Assembly (NCBI RefSeq): GCF_000423605.1 | Contig: NZ_AUIH01000034.1 | Coordinates: 1 to 42,867, forward strand | DNA length: 42,867 bases | Direction of reading: 5' to 3' | Origin: Saccharospirillum impatiens DSM 12546 | GTDB taxonomy: Bacteria; Pseudomonadota; Gammaproteobacteria; Pseudomonadales; Natronospirillaceae | Shown: positions 35,343 to 42,867 of the stretch, one piece after another | Layout: each line of letters opens with the position of its first letter | How positions within the stretch are numbered: the first letter of the stretch is position 1 | Program-made: the position numbers and the translations under genes | The notes under the pieces: generated by a model | Seen by the model: only the letters and a program-made list of their open reading frames with translations | Told to the model about the DNA's origin: nothing | Database searches by the model: none

Positions 35343-36302
35343 ATGAACACACCTGCACACTATGCCGCGGTCGACCTCGGCTCAAACAGCTTCCATCTGG
35401 TGATCATGAAATCGGATGGGCACTCGCTGCAATCGGTGGATTGCAAACGCCAGCTGGTGCGCCTCGCTGCGGGCGTCGATATCAACACCGGTCGCCTCAA
35501 CCGCGACACCAAAACCCGGGCATTGCGTTGCCTGACTCAATTCAGCAATACGCTTAAAAATCTGCCGGATGTTCAGGTAACCGCCGTGGGCACTAGCGCC
35601 TTTCGCCATCTGAGTGGCGACCCGCAATTCATTAAACGGGCCGAATCGGCCCTCGGCCAACCGATCCGGATTCTCAGTGGCGAAGACGAAGCGCATTACA
35701 TCTACCGCGGCGTCTCCCAGGGGCAGCCCGACCAGGAGCGTCGCTTTGTGCTCGACATTGGCGGCGGCAGCACCGAACTCATTGTCGGCCAGGGCCGCAA
35801 GCCCGAAGTCGTCGCCAGCATGGAATTGGGCTGTGTCACACTGACCTCCCGCTTCCTGGACCACGACCGCCTCGACCCGGCCCAGTTAGCCGCTTGTGAA
35901 GCTTACGTTGACAAACAGATCGCAGCGATCAAGCCGCGTTTTATGGGGCACGACTGGACCGATGTCATGGGCTCGTCGGGCAGCATCAAGTCAGTCAGCT
36001 GGGCGCTGAGCAACCTGGGGCTGACCAGAGACGGCAGCATCAGCCGGGCGCAACTCGACCGCTTACACCCCGTATTAACCCAAGCCGACAGCCAAAAGCA
36101 ATTGTCGCAATTGCTTGAGCTGAACCCGCGTCGGGTTGCCGTCTTCGCTGCCGGCTATATCATCCTGCATCGGGTTTTCCATGCGTTTGATATCGACTGC
36201 ATGCGGCTGTCGTTCAAGGCCATTCGCGAAGGGCTGATCGACGAGATGATTCGTGATGAGCTGCTGACCCAGCCGATCACCACCGCTCAATCCCAGGTAT
36301 AA
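35343..36302 (+). CDS. Short Ppx/GppA-type phosphatase
   Basis: 319 aa from the ATG at 35343 (MNTPAHYAAVDLGSNSFHL); the open frame extends 32 codons upstream, but those residues are not conserved and lie in the leader. Motifs: AVDLGSNSFHLV (phosphate 1), GTSAFRHL, ISLSGEDEAHYI-like segment, and VLDIGGGSTELIVG (phosphate 2). It consists only of the two ASKHA domains; the C-terminal HD-like domain of E. coli Ppx and GppA (about 500 aa) is absent. Such short forms may degrade polyphosphate or (p)ppGpp. The last codons, SQV and the stop, are part of a perfect inverted repeat. Confidence 0.88.
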   Translation: MNTPAHYAAVDLGSNSFHLVIMKSDGHSLQSVDCKRQLVRLAAGVDINTGRLNRDTKTRALRCLTQFSNTLKNLPDVQVTAVGTSAFRHLSGDPQFIKRAESALGQPIRILSGEDEAHYIYRGVSQGQPDQERRFVLDIGGGSTELIVGQGRKPEVVASMELGCVTLTSRFLDHDRLDPAQLAACEAYVDKQIAAIKPRFMGHDWTDVMGSSGSIKSVSWALSNLGLTRDGSISRAQLDRLHPVLTQADSQKQLSQLLELNPRRVAVFAAGYIILHRVFHAFDIDCMRLSFKAIREGLIDEMIRDELLTQPITTAQSQV

Positions 36303-36343
36303 AAAAACCCGCTGATGCGGGTTTTTTTATACCTGGGATTGAG
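36286..36343. terminator. Terminator embedded in a perfect 27-bp inverted repeat at the ppx end
   Basis: The core AAAAAAACCCGC-tgat-GCGGGTTTTTTT (36301-36328) is a classic bidirectional terminator. The pairing continues perfectly for 15 more bases: CTCAATCCCAGGTAT (36286-36300), including the last ppx codons, against ATACCTGGGATTGAG (36329-36343). The arms are thus 27 bp with a 4-nt loop and no mismatch. The A in the stop codon TAA is in the arm. Confidence 0.95.
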
Positions 36344-36363
36344 AATCAGGTTAGCCGCCATGG

Positions 36364-36491
36364 CCCGCGTCGGCTGCCGGTGGCGCCTCTGTGGGGTCGG
36401 GCGGAATGCCGCCCACTCAATCCGTCCATGGAGCCTAGACCGCAGCATCCATGCTGCGCACTCCCCCACAGAGGCGCCACCGGCACCCGCC
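36364..36491 (-). ncRNA. TwoAYGGAY-like structured element, copy E (expanded)
   Basis: On the minus strand, outer arms GCCGGTGGCGCCTCTGTGGGG and CCCCACAGAGGCGCCACCGGC pair perfectly. Hairpin one is GCAGC-ATGGAT-GCTGC (36441-36458 region), hairpin two is TCC-ATGGAC-GGA (36421-36432) and an extra hairpin GGGCGGcattCCGCCC follows, as in copy B. It lies 20 nt beyond the ppx inverted repeat. In the ahpF direction it starts about 54 nt after the ahpF stop, so it could be the 3' UTR of ahpF. Confidence 0.7.
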
Positions 36492-36545
36492 GCTCAGACT
36501 GTTCAAGTCCAGAGCCCTGCATGGAGATTAGGGTCAACCCGATAA

Positions 36546-38135
36546 TTAAGCTGGTTCCGCCACCTTAGTCTTGTCTTCAACCGGTGCAGGCACATCGGTC
36601 CGAATCAGATGATCGAAAGCACTCAGAGCGGCCGTGGCACCCGCACCCATGGAAATCACGATCTGTTTGTACGGCACTGTGGTTGCATCGCCAGCGGCAA
36701 ATACGCCAGGCATTGAGGTTTCACCGCGTGCGTCGATGTCGATTTCACCGAAACGGGTCAGGCCCAGGTCGCTGTCTTTCAGCCACTCGGTGTTGGGTAT
36801 CAGACCGATCTGTACGAAGACACCGGCCAGTTCAACCGGGTGCGTTTCACCGCTGACACGATCCTTGTAGAGCAACGACGTCACAGATTTGCCATTGCCC
36901 AGCACTTCGGTTGTCTGAGCACTGGTGATGATGTCGATGTTACTCATCGACCGCGCTTTGCGCTGCAATACCTCATCGGCTCGCAGGGTGTCAGCAAACT
37001 CAAGCACCGTAACGTGTTTGACGATGCCGGCCAGGTCAATCGCGGCCTCAATGCCTGAGTTGCCACCACCGATGACAGCAACATGCTTGCCTTTATAAAA
37101 GGGGCCGTCGCAATGCGGGCAATACGCCACACCCTTATTGCGGTATTCCGCTTCGCCCGGCACACCCAACTCGCGCCACCGTGCACCCGGTGCCAGAATG
37201 ACGGAGCGGCTCGACAGCGTCGCACCGCTTTCCAGCGCCAGTGTCAATTGACCATCGCGCTTCAGTTCGGCGGCGCGTTGACCGGTAATCAGGTCAACAC
37301 CGTATTCCTTGACGTGCTGCTCAAGGCCAGACGTCAGCTTGGGGCCTTCGGTATAGGGCACGGAAATAAAGTTTTCGATGCCGACGGTATCCATGACCTG
37401 GCCGCCAAACTTTTCGGCAACCAGCCCGGTCCGAATACCCTTGCGTGCGGCATAGATAGCTGCTGCCGCGCCGGCTGGTCCACCGCCAACAATCAATACG
37501 TCGTAGGGCTCGCGCTCGTTCAGCGCTTCGGCCTGGCGTTCGGCGGCACCGGTGTCGACCTTGGCAACAATGTCGGTCAGCGTCATTCGGCCCTGGCCGA
37601 AATGCTCACCGTTCAAATACACCGACGGCACGGCCATGATCTGGCGTTCATCGACTTCGTCCTGAAACAGGGCACCGTCGATCATTTCGTGGGTGATGTT
37701 GGGGTTCAGCGTCGCCATCAGGTTCAGAGCCTGAACCACATCCGGGCAGTTCTGGCAGGACAACGAAATATAGGTTTCAAAATGAAACTCACCGGTCAGG
37801 GCGCGTACCTGCTCCAATACGTCAGGATCGGCTTTGGAAGGGTGACCGCCCGCCTGCAGCAGTGCCAGTACCAGTGAGGTAAATTCGTGGCCCATCGGAA
37901 TACCGGCGAAACTCACCCGGGGCGTTTCTCCCGCAGGGGCAATCGCCATGCTCGGTGTCCGTTGGCCTGTGTGCTGGCCGCGGCTGATACTGCCCGAAAG
38001 ATCAATGATCTCGGTGGCCAGCGCGTCCAGTTCATTTGATTTTGCAGACTCGTCGGTGGACACACTGACTTCGATTGGGGTCACAATCTTTTGCAGGTAG
38101 GTGTCCAATTGCTGTTTTAACGTGGCATCCAACAT
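36546..38135 (-). CDS. ahpF: Alkyl hydroperoxide reductase subunit F
   Basis: 529 aa from the ATG at 38135 (AGGA 7 nt upstream); a long open frame upstream is not AhpF-like. The N-terminal tandem thioredoxin-like domain has the redox pair Cys127/Cys130 ([15 protein letters not shown]), the FAD domain starts [21 protein letters not shown] (about 214), and the second redox pair is in AYCPHCDGP (Cys339/Cys342). AhpF passes electrons from NADH through FAD and these disulfides to AhpC. It is downstream of ahpC with a strong hairpin between. Confidence 0.97.
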   Translation of the reverse strand: MLDATLKQQLDTYLQKIVTPIEVSVSTDESAKSNELDALATEIIDLSGSISRGQHTGQRTPSMAIAPAGETPRVSFAGIPMGHEFTSLVLALLQAGGHPSKADPDVLEQVRALTGEFHFETYISLSCQNCPDVVQALNLMATLNPNITHEMIDGALFQDEVDERQIMAVPSVYLNGEHFGQGRMTLTDIVAKVDTGAAERQAEALNEREPYDVLIVGGGPAGAAAAIYAARKGIRTGLVAEKFGGQVMDTVGIENFISVPYTEGPKLTSGLEQHVKEYGVDLITGQRAAELKRDGQLTLALESGATLSSRSVILAPGARWRELGVPGEAEYRNKGVAYCPHCDGPFYKGKHVAVIGGGNSGIEAAIDLAGIVKHVTVLEFADTLRADEVLQRKARSMSNIDIITSAQTTEVLGNGKSVTSLLYKDRVSGETHPVELAGVFVQIGLIPNTEWLKDSDLGLTRFGEIDIDARGETSMPGVFAAGDATTVPYKQIVISMGAGATAALSAFDHLIRTDVPAPVEDKTKVAEPA

Positions 38136-38173
38136 CGGTGTGTCCTGTTTTTTTGGGAAAGGTGGTAAACGGA

Positions 38174-38210
38174 GGGCGGGTACGCGATGAAAAAAGGGGC
38201 GTACCCGCCC
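38174..38210 (-). promoter_or_regulatory. Strong hairpin between ahpC and ahpF
   Basis: GGGCGGGTACGC and GCGTACCCGCCC form a perfect 12-bp stem with a 13-nt loop in the 115-nt ahpC-ahpF gap. On the transcribed strand no T-run follows, so full termination is unlikely. It probably stabilises the ahpC message or partly reduces downstream transcription, giving more AhpC than AhpF. Confidence 0.6.
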
Positions 38211-38250
38211 CTCATGAAGGTCGATCTGGTTACTCAGCCAGAGGCAGTGT

Positions 38251-38817
38251 TCAGATCTTGCCAACCAGATCCAGTGACGGAGCCAGGGTTTCTTCACCTT
38301 CTTTCCACTTGGCCGGGCACACTTCGCCGGGGTGAGCAGCGATGTACTGAGCCGCCTTGATCTTGCGCAGCAATTCACTGGCGTCACGGCCGATGCCACC
38401 GTCGGTGATTTCCACCACACGGATGATGCCTTCGGGATCGATCACAAAGGTAGCACGGTCCGCAATGCCTTCTTCCTCGATCATAACGTTCAAGCTACGC
38501 GTCAGCTTGCCTGTCGGGTCCGCTATCATCGGATACTGAATCTTATTGATAGTTTCTGACGAATCGTGCCAGGCTTTATGAGTAAAGTGAGTGTCGGTAG
38601 ACACGGAATACACTTCAACGTCACGCTTCTGGAACTCATCGTAGTTGTCGGCAAGGTCACCCAGTTCAGTTGGGCAAACAAAGGTAAAGTCAGCGGGATA
38701 GAAAAACAGAACGGCCCACTTGCCCTTCAGAGACGATTCAGTAACTTCGACGAATTCACCGTTGTGAAACGCCTGAGCCGTAAACGGGGCCAGTTCGGAA
38801 TTGATGTAACGTGCCAT
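38251..38817 (-). CDS. ahpC: Alkyl hydroperoxide reductase subunit C (2-Cys peroxiredoxin)
   Basis: 188 aa. Cys48 in FTFVCPTE is the peroxidatic residue and Cys167 in GEVCPAKW the resolving one. It reduces H2O2 and organic hydroperoxides in the cytosol, forming decameric rings; AhpF regenerates it. The GGLIG-type loop is here GGIGRD, as in typical AhpC. AGTTACT precedes the ATG and is only a weak ribosome binding site for a normally abundant protein. Confidence 0.97.
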   Translation of the reverse strand: MARYINSELAPFTAQAFHNGEFVEVTESSLKGKWAVLFFYPADFTFVCPTELGDLADNYDEFQKRDVEVYSVSTDTHFTHKAWHDSSETINKIQYPMIADPTGKLTRSLNVMIEEEGIADRATFVIDPEGIIRVVEITDGGIGRDASELLRKIKAAQYIAAHPGEVCPAKWKEGEETLAPSLDLVGKI

Positions 38818-39062
38818 GAGCAGTAACTCCCTAGTCTGTGGATGTAACGGTTAGAAACGATACGGCGATACGCCGATTAGGGGATTAATACTATGAGTAC
38901 TTTGGTAACAATTAAACAGTCGAATAGCAATCAGTCCGATAGCTTGTAGCAATGAACCACTTTCAATCGATTATTCTCCATGCTTAACCCACACCCACCG
39001 ACCGCCACTGCCCTTCCTTGCCCTGGAGGCTAGACGGCAATCCAGCCCCCCGGAACCCACAT
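38818..39062. other. ahpC upstream region
   Basis: A 245-bp gene-free stretch. A possible promoter for ahpC is TTGTTA...TATTAA on the minus strand (38911-38885, 15-nt spacer). A short stem CGGCG/CGCCG lies in the leader (about 38862-38874). No clear OxyR tandem site (ATAG...CTAT at the standard spacing) was found. Confidence 0.4.
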
Positions 39063-42000
39063 TCACTGGACGCTCCCGGCGTCTTCCGCCTCGTTAAACG
39101 CATGGCTCACCATGACTCTCAGCGCTTCATCGTCCCAGGGCTTGGTCAGAAACTTGTAGATCGCGCCTTCATTGATCGCTTCTGTCACCGTTTTGAGATC
39201 GGTATAGCCTGAGATAATCATCCGGATAGTACCGGGATACAGCTTTCGGACTTGCTTCAGAAACTCGGTGCCGCTCATGACGGGCATGCGCTGATCCGAC
39301 AAAATGACATGCACTGGGTGGCTGGCCAGCAGCCGGAAGGCTTCTTCAGCGCTTTCTGCCGTCAATATCCGGTAACCCTGATTGCGCAGACACCGATTCA
39401 GAGACTTAAGCACATAGGGCTCATCATCCACAATCAGCAGGGTGGGTTCTTCTTGCCCGGGTTCCTCGAAGCGCTGTACCGGAGCCGGTTTTCGTAAAAA
39501 GGCCAGCAATGGTTCAATGGGAATTGCCGGGCTGTACAAAAACCCCTGGATGTTATGGCAGTGCTCACGGCGCAAAAATGCAGCCTGTTCTTCAGTCTCT
39601 ACGCCTTCAGCAATGACATCGATCCCCAGGTTTCGGGCAATGGAGATAATCGCCCGGACAATAGATGCATCATTTTGGTTGTGAATAATCTCATTAACAA
39701 AAGACTGATCGATTTTCAGCTTTTGAATGGGCAAATGTTTCAGATAGTTCAAACTGGAAAAGCCGGTACCGAAATCATCAATCGACAACCGAAAACCAGC
39801 GTTACGAAGGTCATTCAATGTTTCAAGAGACGCCAGTGACGTGCCCATCATCACACTTTCAACAATCTCCAGCTCAAAGTCAGCGCAAGACAGCCCTGCA
39901 CTGACTACCTTCTGCTCAATCCAGTGCTTCAGATCGGCATCTTTAAACAACACAGGCGACAGGTTTATCGCTATGGGTTGATTAAACCCGTTGCTGCTGA
40001 GCACACTACGATCAATACAGGCTTGTTCAACAACCCATTCAGTGATGGCCCTGATCTGCCCGTTGTTTTCGGCAGCGGAGATAAACTGACCAGGCGAAAC
40101 CGTTCCGCCCGTAGGGTGTTGCCAGCGAATCAGCGCTTCCAGGCCAACCACCTTTCCTGACAAGAGATTCAATTGAGGCTGGTAGCAGAGAAAAAACTGA
40201 TTCTGCTCCAGGGCTATTTCCAACTCGCCCCTGAGCCGAACCGTCTGGCTGACCTCCTCACTCATCCGGTCTTCATACCAGCGATAGTGGTTGCGCCCTG
40301 CAACCTTCGACTGAAACATGGCCATATCAGCCCGTCGTATCAGTTCCAGTGAGTCATCAAGTGTCCCGTCACTCAGGGCAATGCCAATGCTGGCTGTCAG
40401 GTGGACGCGTTCTGACTCGCCAATGTCCATCGGTTCTCTGACTGATGCCAGCAGTGCTTCTGCAATTGCAACCACGTCATCTGCCTTCGCCAGATCAGGC
40501 AGTAAAACAATGAATTCATCGGCGGATATTCTGGCCAGGGTATCACCGGAACGAATCTGCCTGCTCAGTCGCCTACCTGTTTCTACCAGCACCCGATCAC
40601 CGAGAGAATGCCCGAGCGCATCGTTAACCGGTTTGAATTCATCCAGATCAATATAGAGCACCGCAGTCGTTCTTTGATAGCGCCTTGCAAGGGTCACAGC
40701 CTGGTCTATCCGGTCGATCAACAACGAACGATTCGGCAAACCAGTCAACACATCGTGACTGGCGTTATAGGCCAGGGTGTGTTCTATCTCCCGCTGTGCG
40801 GATATATCATTCAGAACGCCCACAAAGTGCGTCACCACACCCTGGCTATCGGCAACCGGAGCAATATAGAGGTCATTCCAGAACGGCGTGCCATCCTTGC
40901 GATAATTACGCACCACAACATTACTGCTTTGCTGGTTGGAGAGCGCTTGCCTGAGTACGGTCAGACTGGCCTGATCGTTGTCTTCGCGCTGCAGAAAGCG
41001 ACAGTTCTTCCCCATCACTTCCTCGGGATTGTAGCCGGTGATGTACGTAAAAGCCGGGTTGACATAACTTATCGGGTCGTCAAAGAGCCGGGTATCTACG
41101 ATGACAACACCATTGCTGGACGACTCGAGACTGCGCTCAAACAACCGCAAGCGTTCATGGGTCTGCTTGCGTTCGGTGATGTCTCGCATGGTCAGCATTG
41201 TCATAGGCTGACCACTCCAGCGCGTCGGCGACCGAAGCACTTCGAACTCCCGATCCTGCCCGTTTTGGACATAGTGCCAGTTTAATTGATCATGCCCATC
41301 CAAAGGTATTTCGAGCCGGCCCCATTGGCTGGTCTCCAGCCCAAGCAGACACTCGGCTGTTCGGTTGGCGTATTGAATATTCATGACTTTGTCCAGTACA
41401 ACAATGGCGTCCCGGCTGTCCGACAACAGTTGCAAGAGCGCTCGCTCCGATTCCCGAGCATCCCGGTCGGCACGGATCTGTGGGGTGCGGTCCGAAATCA
41501 CTAGCAACTGAGCCGCCTGCCCCTGGTAATCCAGTGCGGTCACCTGTAATTCAACCTCCAATGGTTCTCCGGAACGGGTCCGGTGCGTCCAAACGGTGGC
41601 TCGACTGGGGTTCGAGGTTGCCTGGTCCATGTTCAGAAACACGTCGAAATCGGTATCAGCCCTCGCAAACAACTGCTTCAGCGGCTGACCAGTCAGTGAC
41701 GGATGAGGGATCTCATACAGATGACTTGCGGCTTCATTGACGGCCAGTACTGTTTGATCAAACCGATCGTAAACCAGGCAAGCAGAGGGGTGATTCTGAA
41801 AAAGGTTTCGATAATAGTGCTCACGCCGGGAAAGCGCCTCATAGGCACTCTGACGCTCGATGGCATACTGGATAGCCTGATGCAGTGCATCTCCGGTCAG
41901 ATCCTTTTTCGCCAGATAGTCAGTTGCTGCCGAATCGAGCGAATAGTCGTCTGCACCGCGGTCTCCTTCCTCGGTCAGCACCATGACCGGCATCTCCGGT

Positions 42001-42266
42001 GCACTCGTGGAGATTGCGGTCAGGTACTCACTGCCCAACACGTCCCACAGCCGATAGTCGAACAGCGTCACGTCGAACCGGCGTCTGGACAACTGATCCA
42101 GGCCATCCTCAATCGTTTTGGACCAGGTAACCTGATAGCGTTGGTCTGAAACAGCATCCAACACTCTTTGTACAATAAGGGCATCGTCTTCATCGTTATC
42201 GATGATCAACACCGACAAACCGATTACCGATTTCATCACTCGGGTCTCTTTTTCAAGGCCATCCAT
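39063..42266 (-). CDS. REC-PAS-PAS-LOV-GGDEF-EAL-REC hybrid c-di-GMP signalling protein
   Basis: 1067 aa. Domains in order: receiver (about 15-135, phosphoacceptor Asp70 in TLFDYR), PAS (about 145-260), PAS (about 270-365), LOV-type PAS (about 370-490, GKNCRFLQ with Cys422, NYRKDG, FWN), GGDEF (about 500-665, site changed to SADEF at 581-585, probably no cyclase), EAL (about 675-925, EALIRWQHP at 710, IDDFGTGFSSLNYL, AEGVE), and a second receiver (about 940-1060, Asp991 in ILSDQRMP). The expected output is blue-light and phosphorylation-dependent c-di-GMP hydrolysis. No transmembrane segment, so cytoplasmic. The ATG at 42266 lacks a clear ribosome binding site; an in-frame ATG at 42236 is an alternative. 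A histidine-kinase scar precedes it. Confidence 0.92.
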   Translation of the reverse strand: MDGLEKETRVMKSVIGLSVLIIDNDEDDALIVQRVLDAVSDQRYQVTWSKTIEDGLDQLSRRRFDVTLFDYRLWDVLGSEYLTAISTSAPEMPVMVLTEEGDRGADDYSLDSAATDYLAKKDLTGDALHQAIQYAIERQSAYEALSRREHYYRNLFQNHPSACLVYDRFDQTVLAVNEAASHLYEIPHPSLTGQPLKQLFARADTDFDVFLNMDQATSNPSRATVWTHRTRSGEPLEVELQVTALDYQGQAAQLLVISDRTPQIRADRDARESERALLQLLSDSRDAIVVLDKVMNIQYANRTAECLLGLETSQWGRLEIPLDGHDQLNWHYVQNGQDREFEVLRSPTRWSGQPMTMLTMRDITERKQTHERLRLFERSLESSSNGVVIVDTRLFDDPISYVNPAFTYITGYNPEEVMGKNCRFLQREDNDQASLTVLRQALSNQQSSNVVVRNYRKDGTPFWNDLYIAPVADSQGVVTHFVGVLNDISAQREIEHTLAYNASHDVLTGLPNRSLLIDRIDQAVTLARRYQRTTAVLYIDLDEFKPVNDALGHSLGDRVLVETGRRLSRQIRSGDTLARISADEFIVLLPDLAKADDVVAIAEALLASVREPMDIGESERVHLTASIGIALSDGTLDDSLELIRRADMAMFQSKVAGRNHYRWYEDRMSEEVSQTVRLRGELEIALEQNQFFLCYQPQLNLLSGKVVGLEALIRWQHPTGGTVSPGQFISAAENNGQIRAITEWVVEQACIDRSVLSSNGFNQPIAINLSPVLFKDADLKHWIEQKVVSAGLSCADFELEIVESVMMGTSLASLETLNDLRNAGFRLSIDDFGTGFSSLNYLKHLPIQKLKIDQSFVNEIIHNQNDASIVRAIISIARNLGIDVIAEGVETEEQAAFLRREHCHNIQGFLYSPAIPIEPLLAFLRKPAPVQRFEEPGQEEPTLLIVDDEPYVLKSLNRCLRNQGYRILTAESAEEAFRLLASHPVHVILSDQRMPVMSGTEFLKQVRKLYPGTIRMIISGYTDLKTVTEAINEGAIYKFLTKPWDDEALRVMVSHAFNEAEDAGSVQ

Positions 42267-42475
42267 TGCCGGAAATTAGTCATTAGCAGTCGCACTGTAA
42301 GCCTAATCACCGCTTATTGCTGCAACATCAGCACAGGCAAGTTTGCGATCAGCCACCGCCAGAGAGCCTCGGAACAAAGCCCCGGGTAATCGTTCAGACC
42401 ACTGCACTTGATTGTAGACAACATCACTGCTTTTCCAATCGGCAATGCGATTGGGTGGAAAGGCCTCTCCTTGGC

Positions 42476-42574
42476 TTACTTTTTAGGTAGCCAGCCGGTA
42501 AATACAGTTCCCTTGTCCGGTTGTGATTCAAAGGTAAGGGAACCGCCATGTCGCTGAAGAATATTGGTAACTAT
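42476..42574 (-). pseudogene. C-terminal scar of a deleted sensor histidine kinase
   Basis: On the minus strand, a frame between a TGA (42577-42575) and a TAA (42478-42476) encodes about 32 residues: IVTNILQRHGGSLTFESQ then PDKGTVFTGWLPKK. This is the last part of a histidine-kinase ATPase domain: the I..HGG.l.fES..d.GT.F..wLP pattern. No start codon, N-box or earlier kinase sequence exists upstream, so the rest has been lost. It lies 210 nt before the hybrid gene on the same strand, suggesting a kinase once stood upstream as its partner. Confidence 0.72.
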
Positions 42575-42827
42575 TCAGCGAAATAATATCAAAAAAGGCT
42601 TGACAGGTTTTTTTTGACTTTTCCTGATTGCACAGATTTTTCACCAACTCCCTGACAGTCCGCCAAATTGGCCCGGAATTGCACGTCAGGGGTGGTCTCA
42701 TCTATCATCTATAGCGAGCCGCCTCCAACATTATAAAACGCTTCAGAACGCCACACAGGAGGAAAAAATCGCCCATAAAAAAGCATGCGATAATACTCGC
42801 ATCAATTAACGGCGGCAGCATTATTTA

Positions 42828-42867
42828 ATGGCTCACAACCCCATCGATATTAATAAAACAGTTCAGG
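42828..42867 (+). CDS. Possible start of a further gene (partial)
   Basis: An ATG at 42828 opens a frame (MAHNPIDINKTVQ) that runs to the window edge without a stop. There is no good ribosome binding site (upstream ggcggcagcattattta), so this is only a candidate. The rest of 42267-42827 outside the kinase scar is AT-rich and shows no other gene. Confidence 0.25.
   Translation, partial: MAHNPIDINKTVQ

Noticed and set aside
38818-38960. OxyR binding site upstream of ahpC
   Set aside because: CTAT-like words occur but not at the ATAG-N7-CTAT spacing with a second element in phase; support was too weak to list.

Overview
The window comes from a gammaproteobacterium of about 57-60% GC, most likely a marine Oceanospirillales/Pseudomonadales-type organism. 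The evidence is the conserved housekeeping synteny pilU-pilT / yggS-proC-yggT-metX-metW-DUF4426-rdgB-hemW-waaA, type IV pilus retraction ATPases, a sigma-28 driven chemoreceptor and a PhoB regulon. This taxonomic reading is an inference; there is no rRNA in the window. No tRNA, CRISPR array, prophage or transposase gene was seen.

Region 1 (1-8078, minus strand) is an orphan type VI secretion cargo operon: a VgrG spike with a C-terminal transthyretin-like extension, a LysM/Ig-like adaptor, an exported leucine-rich-repeat (LRR) protein, and a very large VgrG-linked protein with a hydrophobic, probably membrane-inserting segment. The last gene runs off the left edge. The genes are almost fused (3-nt gap, then 4-nt overlap), so the LRR protein is a good candidate immunity or delivery factor. 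No core tss genes are present.

Region 2 (8405-20426) is core genome: a YqhA-type membrane protein, pilU and pilT, then the divergent yggS-proC-yggT-metX-metW-DUF4426-rdgB-hemW-waaA series. From metX to waaA the genes overlap or nearly touch. A cold-shock gene faces it across a bidirectional terminator.

Region 3 (20740-30619) holds a small methyltransferase, a 711-aa exported protein of unknown function, a membrane-anchored right-handed beta-helix protein, and a phosphate-scavenging group: a Tat-exported PhoX phosphatase broken by a one-base frameshift, a PhoD-like phosphatase and a pirin. Tandem 11-bp-periodic PhoB half-sites precede phoX, and a pair precedes the beta-helix gene.

Region 4 (30752-42867) carries signalling and stress genes: an EAL phosphodiesterase divergent from a methyl-accepting chemoreceptor with a sigma-28 promoter, two alpha/beta hydrolases, a short Ppx/GppA phosphatase, the AhpC-AhpF peroxide-reducing pair, and a 1067-aa REC-PAS-PAS-LOV-GGDEF-EAL-REC hybrid. 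Upstream of the hybrid gene is a 32-codon scar of a deleted histidine kinase.

The most striking structure not explained by genes is a dispersed family of five roughly 110-140 bp elements (three intergenic regions around pilU-pilT-yggS-proC-yggT, plus one after ahpF). Each has a long outer stem whose sequence differs completely between copies while staying base-paired, enclosing two hairpins that show an A-N-GGA-type loop. This architecture matches my memory of the Rfam motif called TwoAYGGAY; the loop is also the core CsrA/RsmA recognition motif. A second striking structure is a perfect 27-bp inverted repeat that duplicates the last codons and stop of ppx on the far side of its terminator.
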